DNA from: DASQDT01 sp036380435
GTDB taxonomy: Bacteria; Acidobacteriota; Blastocatellia; Pyrinomonadales; Pyrinomonadaceae
Assembly: GCA_036380435.1 (NCBI GenBank)
Contig: DASVES010000458.1
Location: 1-11,972 of the forward strand
Length of the DNA stretch: 11,972 nt
Direction of reading: 5' to 3'
Both the position numbers and the translations under genes were made by a program. Below the pieces are notes generated by a model that saw only the letters and a list, made by a program, of their open reading frames with translations, did not search any database and had not been told where the DNA came from. Positions 1 to 5,284 of this stretch are shown here, piece by piece (positions within the stretch are counted from its first letter, which is position 1; the number at the start of each line of letters is the position of its first letter).

Positions 1-339
1 GGCACGCACGTCACGGAGCACGTGCTGGCGCGCGCCATCTCCGAGCTGCGTAAGGTCTTCGACGACAGCGCGCAAAAGCCCCGCGTCATCGAGACCATCC
101 CGAAGGTCGGCTACCGTCTCATCGCGAGCGTCACCGCCGCCACGGCGGAAGAAAATCCAACTTTCGAGACGGCCGCCAACGCCGCGCGCCCGCCGGCCGC
201 GCGCCGCCCGACTCGCCTCGAAGCCCTGCACACGTGGGCCGGCCTCGCCGCGCTCTCCTCGGCGACGGCCCTCGTGCTCGTCGTCATCTACCTGCTCCTC
301 TCAACCCGCCACATCGGGCCGTGGCACCTTAATCACTGA
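1..339 (+). CDS. C-terminal part of a membrane-anchored winged-helix (OmpR/CadC-type) regulator, 5' end outside window
   Basis: The frame is open from base 1 to TGA at 337-339, giving the last 112 residues. Residues 1-45 match the end of a Trans_reg_C winged helix: the recognition-helix stretch HVLARAISELRKVF followed by the wing motif IETIPKVGYRLIA. A Pro/Ala/Arg-rich linker follows (about 46-75), then one hydrophobic segment (about 78-99, ending VLVVIYLLL) and only about a dozen residues after it. ToxR/CadC-like proteins have a cytoplasmic DNA-binding domain, one membrane helix and usually a large periplasmic sensor domain. Here the sensor is absent, so any signal would have to come from the membrane helix, a partner protein or the missing N-terminus. 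The family call is firm; the target genes are unknown. It converges on the rhodanese gene across the 344-466 hairpin. Confidence 0.85.
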   Translation, partial: GTHVTEHVLARAISELRKVFDDSAQKPRVIETIPKVGYRLIASVTAATAEENPTFETAANAARPPAARRPTRLEALHTWAGLAALSSATALVLVVIYLLLSTRHIGPWHLNH

Positions 340-343
340 AGAG

Positions 344-466
344 AGCTGTTAGCGATTAGCTGTTAGCTTTTAGCCAGAAGGGAGCGCCGTCGCTCGAAAT
401 CGAACGACGGCGCTCCCTTCTGCGCACGGCCGTGAGCGGACAGCTAACAGCTAATCGCTAACAGCT
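344..466. repeat. Nested inverted repeat with 7-base-unit outer arms between convergent genes
   Basis: The outer arms 344-368 and 442-466 are perfect 25-base reverse complements. The left side reads as 7-base units GCTGTTA, GCGATTA, GCTGTTA, GCTTTTA at 345-372. Inside lies a second perfect 17-bp GC-rich stem, 376-392 with 405-421, closing a 12-base loop. It starts 5 bases after the regulator stop and ends 6 bases before the stop of the opposing rhodanese gene, so it could act as a bidirectional terminator or RNA-stabilising hairpin. There is no clear U-tract of the intrinsic-terminator kind. Confidence 0.9.
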
Positions 467-471
467 ACTAT

Positions 472-1005
472 CTATTTCATCGCTTCGGTCGGGAGCTTCT
501 GACTGGTCCAGGCGTGCCAGCCGCCGAGGAGAGTGGCAACGTCTTCGCGGCCGAGTTGTTGTTTGATGTCGAGCGCCGCACGGGCGCTGGAGGCTTCGGA
601 GGGTCAAGCACAGTAGGTGATGATGAGCTTGTTCTTCGGCAGCTTGTCGGCGTGCTGCGCGGCCGTCCCCGTGGGGATGGAGAGGGCGCCGGGGATGTGG
701 CCCTGACGGAAGGCGTCCTCGCCGCGCACATCGACGAAGACGGCCTCGCCTCTCTGGAAAGCGGCGCGCGCCTCCTCAACCGTGATGCGCCGCGGCGAGT
801 CGGCCGCCGGCGTCGCGTGGGCGTCGGTCGCGGCGACGGGCGGTTTCGTGGTCGTCGCGGGCGGCGGCGTGGTGATGGTGGTGGCGGCGGCCCGGTTGGT
901 CGCCGTGCCGGCGTTTGTGTTCCCGGCGTCGTCCGTCGGCCCGCACGCCGCGAGGGACACAGCCGCGGGGAGCGCGAGCGCGAGGGTGATGATGGCTTTA
1001 CGCAT
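472..1005 (-). CDS. Periplasmic rhodanese-domain lipoprotein, candidate selenoprotein with in-frame TGA (Sec134)
   Basis: The start is ATG at 1005-1003, with GGAG (1016-1013) 7 bases upstream. Residues 1-21 form a lipoprotein signal peptide ending LAAC (C21), followed by a Thr/Pro/Ala-rich linker (22-72) and a rhodanese domain (about 73-177) with DVRGEDAF and GHIPGA. The frame meets TGA at 606-604 and then continues as rhodanese sequence (PSEASSARAALDI, then LLGGWHAW) to TAG at 474-472. Total length is 177 residues including position 134. Aligning SARAA with the helix after a typical rhodanese loop (CxxxxRSAxAA) puts the TGA on the catalytic cysteine, preceded by C132 (C-A-U-P). Rhodaneses move sulfane sulfur through this residue. 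TGA is an ordinary stop for other genes here, so global recoding is unlikely. Alternatives are a recent nonsense mutation or a sequencing error. An unaided caller would stop at 604 and lose the active site. Confidence 0.75.
569..591 (-). promoter_or_regulatory. Candidate bacterial SECIS hairpin just downstream of the in-frame UGA
   Basis: On the minus-strand transcript the UGA occupies 606-604. After 21 bases a five-base apical loop CGUGC begins (582-578). It is closed by a 6-bp stem AGCGCC/GGCGCU (588-583 with 577-572); a C/C mismatch and two more pairs extend it to 591/569. Known bacterial SECIS elements lie within the coding sequence, have the loop roughly 16-37 bases after the UGA and carry a G in the first positions of a small loop. 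All three hold here, with G as the second loop base. The region is GC-rich, so a short hairpin could arise by chance. Confidence 0.5.
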
Positions 1006-1185
1006 TAATTAACTCCGAATGTTGGAATCGTAGTCGCGGCTGACCGGCCGGGGACACCGCGCGCGCCGCTCTGTAGCATCGCACACAGGGGGCCGCGCGC
1101 CAAAGCGCCCGCCGGCACTGAACCGGCCGCCGCCGCCGCACCTTTCAACCCCGCGGCCGGCAATCTTCCCAAAAGCGCGAAGGTG

Positions 1186-1194
1186 TGTTATAGA
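1186..1194 (+). promoter_or_regulatory. Possible extended -10 promoter of the sulfate ABC operon
   Basis: The bases read TGT followed by TATAGA (1189-1194), an extended -10 pattern with 4 of 6 matches to TATAAT in otherwise GC-rich sequence. No good -35 is visible at 16-18 bases upstream. If used, transcription would begin near 1201 and leave a leader of about 155 bases. This is an inference from motif and position only. Confidence 0.3.
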
Positions 1195-1236
1195 CCCACG
1201 CAGGCGGAATCCAAAGAGCAAAACGGACGAGTGAGG

Positions 1237-1336
1237 TAAGGGCTGGTTAAACGTCTCTGACCCCGGCTGACCCTTCCGGGGAAAGTTGCACCCGCGCGGG
1301 CGTCGGAGCGCGACGACAACGCCGGCGGTTGTCGTC
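1237..1336 (+). promoter_or_regulatory. Structured 5' leader of the sulfate ABC operon (hairpins, possible pseudoknot)
   Basis: A hairpin CCCCGG/CCGGGG (1261-1266 with 1276-1281) closes a 9-base loop whose CCCTT (1271-1275) can pair with AAGGG at 1238-1242, a pseudoknot arrangement. A second hairpin has a perfect 9-bp stem GACGACAAC/GTTGTCGTC (1312-1320 with 1328-1336) and ends 6 bases before the ribosome-binding region AAGGAGGGG. Sequestration or exposure of that site is conceivable. It does not resemble the SAM-I, SAM-II or cobalamin riboswitch cores as far as can be judged by eye. Confidence 0.3.
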
Positions 1337-1355
1337 AACGGTCGAAGGAGGGGCG

Positions 1356-2420
1356 ATGAGTAGTCACGTCAAAACAGGACGGTCGCGCCGCGGCCCGGCT
1401 ATGAGCGCGGGCGTCCTGCTCGTACTGTGCGTGCTGCTCGCGGCGGCGGGCTGCATGCCGGGGTCGCCCCTTGAGACGAAGGGCACGCAGCGCACCATCA
1501 CGCTCTACGGCTTCTCGGTGATGAAGGAGTCGCTGGAGAAGGCCATCTTCCCGGCCTTCTCCGCGAAGTGGAAGGCGGAGCACGGCGAGCAGGTCAACTT
1601 CGTCACCTCCTTCGCCGGGTCGGAGACGATCACGAATCAGATTTTGCAGGGCGTCGATGCTGACGTGGCCATCCTCTCCATCGAGCGCGACGTTGACCGT
1701 CTCGTGCAGGGCGGCTTCGTCAAACAGGACTGGCGCGCGCGCGGCTCGAAGGGCATCGTCAACAAGACGCCCTTCGTCATCCTCGTCCGCAAGGGGAACC
1801 CGAAGAACGTGCGCGACTTCGCCGACCTCGCGCGGCCCGGCGTCCGCGTCATCCACCCCGACCCCGTCAGTTCGGGCGGCGCGATGTGGTCGATACTGGC
1901 CATGTACGGCTCGGAACTCGTGAAGTCCGAAGCCGAAACGGGCGGGCGCGACGGGGCGCGCGCCCTCCAGACCTTGCAATCCATCTGGCGCAACGTCTTC
2001 TCCACGCCCGGCTCGGCGCGCGAGGCCCGCACGCAGTTTGAGCTGGGCCACGGCGACGCGCTCATCACCTACGAGCTGGAAGGGATGCTGATGCGCGAGG
2101 CCGGCGCGGCCGTCGAGGTGGTCGTGCCGCGCTCGACCATCTTCAGCGAGCACCCGGCCGTCATCATCGACCGCAACGTCACGGCCGAGGAGCGCCCGGC
2201 CGTCGAAGCCTTCGCCGACTACCTGTGGAGCGCGGAGGCGCAGGCCGCCTTCGTCAAGTACCACTTCCGCTCCGTCACCGACGAATCACTCAACGCCGCC
2301 AACGCCGACTTCGCCCTCATCGAGCTGCCCTTCACCGTCGAACTCTTCGGCGGCTGGGCGCGCGCCTACCCCGAAATCATCGAAGGCGTCTGGCGCGACA
2401 AGGCGCAGAAGAAGAAGTAG
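1356..2420 (+). CDS. Sulfate/thiosulfate-type ABC transporter substrate-binding lipoprotein
   Basis: ATG at 1356 follows a strong AAGGAGGGG site; an earlier TTG in frame (1329) lies inside a leader hairpin and is less likely. The product has 354 residues. A hydrophobic signal (about 17-32) ends LAAAGC, making C33 the probable lipidated cysteine. The mature part is a periplasmic binding protein: TITLYGFSV near 48-55, FAGSETITNQILQGVDADVA (about 86-105), TPFVILVRKGNPKNVRDF (about 138-155) and PDPVSSGGAMWSILAMYG (about 168-185). The last two correspond to the LVRKGNPK and NPKTSGGARW signatures of the Sbp/CysP family, which captures sulfate or thiosulfate for a membrane translocator. Length is close to the family norm. 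Molybdate or selenate as ligand cannot be excluded from sequence. It heads an operon with the permease (2918) and ATPase (3771), but a four-helix-bundle gene intervenes. Confidence 0.85.
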   Translation: MSSHVKTGRSRRGPAMSAGVLLVLCVLLAAAGCMPGSPLETKGTQRTITLYGFSVMKESLEKAIFPAFSAKWKAEHGEQVNFVTSFAGSETITNQILQGVDADVAILSIERDVDRLVQGGFVKQDWRARGSKGIVNKTPFVILVRKGNPKNVRDFADLARPGVRVIHPDPVSSGGAMWSILAMYGSELVKSEAETGGRDGARALQTLQSIWRNVFSTPGSAREARTQFELGHGDALITYELEGMLMREAGAAVEVVVPRSTIFSEHPAVIIDRNVTAEERPAVEAFADYLWSAEAQAAFVKYHFRSVTDESLNAANADFALIELPFTVELFGGWARAYPEIIEGVWRDKAQKKK

Positions 2421-2448
2421 TGATGAGTGATGAGTGATAAGTGATAAG
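2420..2448 (+). repeat. 7-base tandem repeat arm upstream of the four-helix-bundle gene
   Basis: Four units, GTGATGA twice then GTGATAA twice, plus a closing G, run from the last base of the binding-protein stop codon. This 29-base block differs at one position from 2827-2855, on the other side of the four-helix gene, and is the near-perfect inverse of 2880-2908. The cassette is thus bordered by both a direct and an inverted copy. The units place stop codons in all three forward frames. Confidence 0.85.
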
Positions 2449-2467
2449 AGGAGAAAGGACGGATGTT

Positions 2468-2830
2468 ATGAGACCTCACGAGAAGCTGGACGTATGGGGC
2501 AGGTCGGTGGACTTCGTCGTTTCCGTTTACAGGGCGACTGAAGAATTCCCGAAGGAAGAAAAGTTCGGGCTTACCTCACAGATCAGACGGGCGGCCGTCT
2601 CCGTCCCGGCGAACATCGCCGAGGGCGCCGGGCGCGATTCGCCGAAAGAGTTCAGACACTTCCTCTCAAACGCACAAGGCTCCGCGAGTGAACTCGCCAC
2701 CGAGCTTTTAATTGCCCGCCGCCTCGGCTTGATTACGGAAGAGGGCTACCGAAGTGTCAACACCGAGCTTGACCACATCGGTCGCATGATCTTCGGCCTC
2801 TCGCAGCATTTGAAACAGAAGGATAAGTGA
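2468..2830 (+). CDS. Four-helix-bundle protein (23S rRNA intervening-sequence protein family)
   Basis: ATG at 2468 has AAAGGA (2454-2459) 8 bases upstream; an in-frame upstream GTG (2441) falls inside the repeat and is rejected. The 120-residue product is full length for the TIGR02436/PF05635 family and shows its hallmark FPKEEKFGLTSQIRRAAVSV (27-46), then PANIAEGAGR and the later GSASELATELLIARRLG. Members are small helical proteins first noted in intervening sequences of 23S rRNA; related proteins (Avd) assist diversity-generating retroelements. For most stand-alone members the function is unknown. No reverse transcriptase or rRNA lies in this window. It interrupts a transporter operon, and its stop codon lies inside the downstream repeat arm, suggesting arrival as a cassette. 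It is probably not functionally tied to sulfate uptake. Confidence 0.9.
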   Translation: MRPHEKLDVWGRSVDFVVSVYRATEEFPKEEKFGLTSQIRRAAVSVPANIAEGAGRDSPKEFRHFLSNAQGSASELATELLIARRLGLITEEGYRSVNTELDHIGRMIFGLSQHLKQKDK

Positions 2831-2908
2831 TAAGTGATGAGTGATAAGTGATAAGAGAAAGCATCTGTCTTTTGTCTTTCTTATCACTTATCACTCATCA
2901 CTTATCAC
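2827..2908. repeat. Perfect 29-bp inverted repeat made of GTGATAA/GTGATGA units
   Basis: Arms 2827-2855 and 2880-2908 are exact reverse complements, separated by 24 bases; AGAAAG after the left arm and CTTT before the right allow further pairing. The four-helix-gene stop TGA (2828-2830) is inside the left arm, and the permease start (2918) lies 9 bases after the right arm. No U-tract follows, so this is not a canonical intrinsic terminator. It may modulate read-through, mRNA decay or translation of the permease. Confidence 0.92.
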
Positions 2909-2917
2909 ACGAAGCCT

Positions 2918-3751
2918 ATGAGTAGTGCCATTTCAGCCATGAGGCACGTGCGGGGGTTCGACGCGTCGCGGCCATTAGGGATTGGGGCGATGCTGTTGGT
3001 CATGCTGCCGCTGGTGCTGTTGCCGCTGGCCTCGATCTTTATCTTCGGGACGAGCAAGGGGCTGGGGTCTTTCTGGGCGGCGCTGACGGCGCCGGAGGCG
3101 GTCTTTGCCCTCAAGCTCTCGATTGTGACGAGCTTCTGGGCCACGGTCTTCAACGTCGTGTTCGGGCTGTTCGCCGCCTACGTGCTGTCGCGCCACACAT
3201 TTTTGGGGCGCACCGCCATCATCGTCACCATCTCTTTGCCGACCGCCATCCCGACGGCCGTCGCCGGCTTCGCGCTGCTCCTGTTGTGGGGGCCTTACGG
3301 GCTGCTCGGGCAGTATCTGTCGAAAGAGTTTCAGGTGATGTTTACGCCCTACGCCATCATCCTCGCGAACATCTTCGTCACCTTCCCGCTGGCCTTCGGC
3401 GTGCTGATGTCGGTGTTCGAGACGATGGACTCTTCGCTCGAAGAGGCGTCGGCGACCATCGGGGCGACGCGCTGGCAGACCTTCTGGCACGTGACGCTGC
3501 CGAGTTTGCGAGGCGCGCTAGTGACGGGCGCGCTGTTGACGTTTGCGCGCGCGGTCGGCGAGTTCGGCTCGACGATTCTGGTGTCGGGCAACCTCGCGGC
3601 GCGGACGCAGACGGCCCCGCTCTACATCTTCGCCAAGTTCAACGAGGGGCAGATCGAGGCGGCCAACGCCGTCGCCGTCGTCCTCGCCCTGTTCTCCTTC
3701 GTCATCTTCAGCGTCCTCTTCTTCGCGCGCGACCGGCTCGAAGACAAGTGA
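2918..3751 (+). CDS. Sulfate/thiosulfate-type ABC transporter permease (CysT/CysW family)
   Basis: The 277-residue integral membrane protein has about six hydrophobic segments (roughly 22-44, 64-90, 98-124, 144-166, 196-216, 251-270). The cytoplasmic EAA loop, EEASATIGATRWQTFWHVTL (175-194), with the conserved glycine at 182, contacts the ATPase. The flanking stretches LPTAIPTAVAGFALLLLWG, ARAVGEFGSTILVSGN and TAPLYIF resemble CysT/CysW. The start at 2918 has only a weak GAAG upstream; an in-frame ATG at 2939 is an alternative. Classical sulfate importers use two permeases, CysT and CysW. Only this one is present before the ATPase, 19 bases downstream, so a homodimer is implied unless the partner lies elsewhere. 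The substrate is inferred from family and neighbours. Confidence 0.88.
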   Translation: MSSAISAMRHVRGFDASRPLGIGAMLLVMLPLVLLPLASIFIFGTSKGLGSFWAALTAPEAVFALKLSIVTSFWATVFNVVFGLFAAYVLSRHTFLGRTAIIVTISLPTAIPTAVAGFALLLLWGPYGLLGQYLSKEFQVMFTPYAIILANIFVTFPLAFGVLMSVFETMDSSLEEASATIGATRWQTFWHVTLPSLRGALVTGALLTFARAVGEFGSTILVSGNLAARTQTAPLYIFAKFNEGQIEAANAVAVVLALFSFVIFSVLFFARDRLEDK

Positions 3752-3770
3752 GGCGACAGAGGGTTTGACT

Positions 3771-5051
3771 TTGCGGCCCGGAGAGTCATACACGAAACGG
3801 GAAGACGAAAGCGCGGTCGCTGATGATGGCGGCGCGGCGGGCGGCGCTGTGCAGAATGATGTGGCGGCGGTGGCGGCCAGCGTGCGCGGCTTGAGCAAGA
3901 GCTTCAAGGGCACGCGCGTTCTGGAAGACGTGAGCTTCGACGTGGGCGAGGGCGAGGCGCTCGTGCTGCTCGGCGCGTCGGGGTCGGGCAAGACCACCAT
4001 CCTGAGAGTCATCGCGGGCCTGGAGCGGCCCGACGCGGGCCGCGTCTTCCTCCACGGGCGCGACGTGACGGACGTGCCCGCGCGCGAGCGCAGCGTCGGC
4101 GTCATCTTCCAGTCCTACGCACTGTTCCCGCGCATGACGGTCGAGAAGAACATCGCCTACGGGCTGGCGCTGCGCCGCCGTCCGCGCGCGGAGATTAAAG
4201 AGAAGGTTGAGAGCCTGCTCGCGCTCGTCAAGCTCGAAGAGCACCGCCGGAAATATCCTCGCCAGCTCTCGGGCGGGCAGCAGCAGCGCGTGGCGATTGC
4301 GCGCACGCTCGCCTACAGCCCCGAAGTGCTCCTCTTCGACGAACCCTTCGGCGCGCTCGACGCGCAGACGCGCGTCCACCTCCGCCGCGAGATACGCGCG
4401 CTGCTCCGCGAGGTCAATGTTCCCGCCGTCTTCATCACGCACGATCAGGAGGAGGCGCTGGAACTGGGCGACCGCATCGCCGTCTTGAACGCCGGCCGGC
4501 TCGAACAGGTGGGCACGCCCGACGAGGTCTACAACCGTCCCGAGACCGAATACGTCGCCACCTTCCTCGGCGCGGCCAACCTCCTGCTCGGCGTGGCGAG
4601 CGGAGGCCGCGTCGAGATCGGCACGGCCTCGATCCCGGCGCGCGAGGAGACCGCTCGCTTCCGCGACGGGCAGGCCGTCAAGCTGGTCTTCCGACCCGAA
4701 GACGCGCACCTGAGCATCGGCGGCGCGCTGCCCGAGAGCTGCCGCCGGCTCACGAACGGACGTATCGAGGAGAAGCATTTCGTCGGCGCTTATGAGCGCC
4801 TGACCGTGCGGCTCGACCTCATGGCCCGCCGCGCCGTCGAGGGCGAGCCGCCGCTCTATCAAGTGACCATCAACACGGAGGAGCAGCGCGCGGGCCTGCC
4901 CATCTTCGTCACCCGCCCCAAGCCCGAGACGGCCTCCACCCCGCTCAAGGTGGGCGACCGCGTGGCCGTCGGACTCACCGCCTTCCGCGTGCTGCCCAAT
5001 TACGCACTGGCCTCCGAGCGCGCCAGCCGCATCGTGGACACGGGGAAGTAA
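3771..5051 (+). CDS. cysA: Sulfate/thiosulfate-type ABC transporter ATP-binding protein (CysA-like) with TOBE-like C-terminus
   Basis: Numbered from TTG 3771, the protein has 426 residues. Walker A is GASGSGKTT (68-76), Q-loop Q114, signature LSGGQ (166-170), Walker B VLLFDEP (186-192, catalytic E191) and switch H224. The stretches DVTDVPARERSVG and QVGTPDEVYNRP are typical of the CysA/PotA/ModC group, and the region after about 250 fits a regulatory TOBE-type domain. ATP hydrolysis would drive the single permease upstream. The start is uncertain: TTG 3771 has AGAGGG 7 bases upstream, while GTG 3849 or 3861 would remove a low-complexity N-terminus and begin nearer the usual CysA start. Longer in-frame extensions run back over the permease gene in a shifted frame and are not credible. 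Sulfate rather than another oxyanion or polyamine is inferred from the operon partners. Confidence 0.88.
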   Translation: MRPGESYTKREDESAVADDGGAAGGAVQNDVAAVAASVRGLSKSFKGTRVLEDVSFDVGEGEALVLLGASGSGKTTILRVIAGLERPDAGRVFLHGRDVTDVPARERSVGVIFQSYALFPRMTVEKNIAYGLALRRRPRAEIKEKVESLLALVKLEEHRRKYPRQLSGGQQQRVAIARTLAYSPEVLLFDEPFGALDAQTRVHLRREIRALLREVNVPAVFITHDQEEALELGDRIAVLNAGRLEQVGTPDEVYNRPETEYVATFLGAANLLLGVASGGRVEIGTASIPAREETARFRDGQAVKLVFRPEDAHLSIGGALPESCRRLTNGRIEEKHFVGAYERLTVRLDLMARRAVEGEPPLYQVTINTEEQRAGLPIFVTRPKPETASTPLKVGDRVAVGLTAFRVLPNYALASERASRIVDTGK

Positions 5052-5052
5052 A

Positions 5053-5194
5053 ACGGACAGGACGGACAGGATTTGCAGGGCTGACAGGACGAGTCGATTT
5101 GAAATCTCAAATCTGAAATCGCGTCTCTGACAACTGACACCTGACATCTCAAATCAGCACTGTCTTCATCCTGTAAGTCCTGTCAATCCTGTCC
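5053..5194. repeat. Compound inverted repeat built of 9-base and 7-base units after the ABC operon
   Basis: The left block has 9-base units ACGGACAGG, ACGGACAGG, ATTTGCAGG, GCTGACAGG (5053-5088). The right block is their imperfect inverse with units CCTGTAAGT, CCTGTCAAT, CCTGTCC (5170-5194). Inside, 5096-5120 (GATTTGA/AATCTCA/AATCTGA units) has an inverse at 5146-5157, and perfect 7-base units CTGACAA, CTGACAC, CTGACAT occupy 5127-5147. Several layered hairpins are possible. It begins directly after the ATPase stop and may separate the operon from the next gene. Confidence 0.8.
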
Positions 5195-5225
5195 AAACCT
5201 CCCGCCCCTACGATCATCGCCTGCG

Positions 5226-5258
5226 TTGAGGTCGCGCCCGAGGCAAAATATCTATAAA
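5226..5258 (+). promoter_or_regulatory. Possible promoter of the MBL-rhodanese gene
   Basis: TTGAGG (5226-5231) is followed by an AT-rich patch containing TATCTA (5249-5254, 17-base spacing) and overlapping TATAAA (5253-5258, 21-base spacing). This is the only AT-rich patch in the spacer and lies 27 bases before the start codon at 5285, which has AAGGAG at 5270-5275. Each -10 choice is imperfect. Confidence 0.35.
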
Positions 5259-5284
5259 ATCTCCGGCCGAAGGAGACTGCCGTA

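Larger units (their letters stand above)
1006..1355. other. Divergent intergenic region between the rhodanese and the transporter operon
   Basis: These 350 bases separate divergently transcribed genes. The minus side holds the GGAG ribosome-binding site of the rhodanese (1016-1013); no convincing -35/-10 pair was seen for that gene. The plus side holds a possible extended -10 promoter near 1186-1194, a 9-bp hairpin and a possible pseudoknot before the transporter start. Bases 1030-1180 show no coding signal or repeat that could be supported; the open frames crossing them are arginine/proline-rich without family resemblance. Confidence 0.6.

Noticed and set aside
344..466. Classical intrinsic terminator
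   Set aside because: The stem is strong, but no U-tract follows on either strand, so it is listed as a repeat with only possible terminator function.
604..606. Genome-wide reassignment of TGA to an amino acid
   Set aside because: The regulator, four-helix, permease, MBL-rhodanese, membrane-protein, amidase and DUF445 genes all end at TGA in sensible positions, so TGA is a working stop here.
477..779. Minus-strand open frame overlapping the rhodanese 3' end, which could suggest a frameshifted rhodanese
   Set aside because: Its translation is Ser/Arg/Pro-rich with no domain; the rhodanese continues in the original frame after the TGA, so no frameshift is needed.
604..1005. Rhodanese gene ending at the TGA as a complete 133-residue protein
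   Set aside because: That product would end just before the catalytic position and lack the C-terminal half of the domain, which is intact in the same frame beyond the TGA.
1009..1338. Open frame on the minus strand in the divergent spacer
   Set aside because: It is Arg/Gly-rich, has no recognisable family and covers the leader structures; no ribosome-binding site was convincing.
2468..2830. Accessory protein (Avd) of a diversity-generating retroelement
   Set aside because: There is no reverse transcriptase, template repeat or variable repeat in the window, and the sequence fits the general four-helix-bundle family.
2420..2908. CRISPR-like array suggested by short repeats
   Set aside because: The units are 7 bases and contiguous, without unique spacers, and are arranged as inverted arms; no cas gene is present.
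3786..5147. Long minus-strand open frame (453 residues) opposite the ATPase gene
   Set aside because: It is a composition-driven shadow of a clear ABC ATPase; its translation shows no domain and is rich in Ala, Arg, Glu and Asp.
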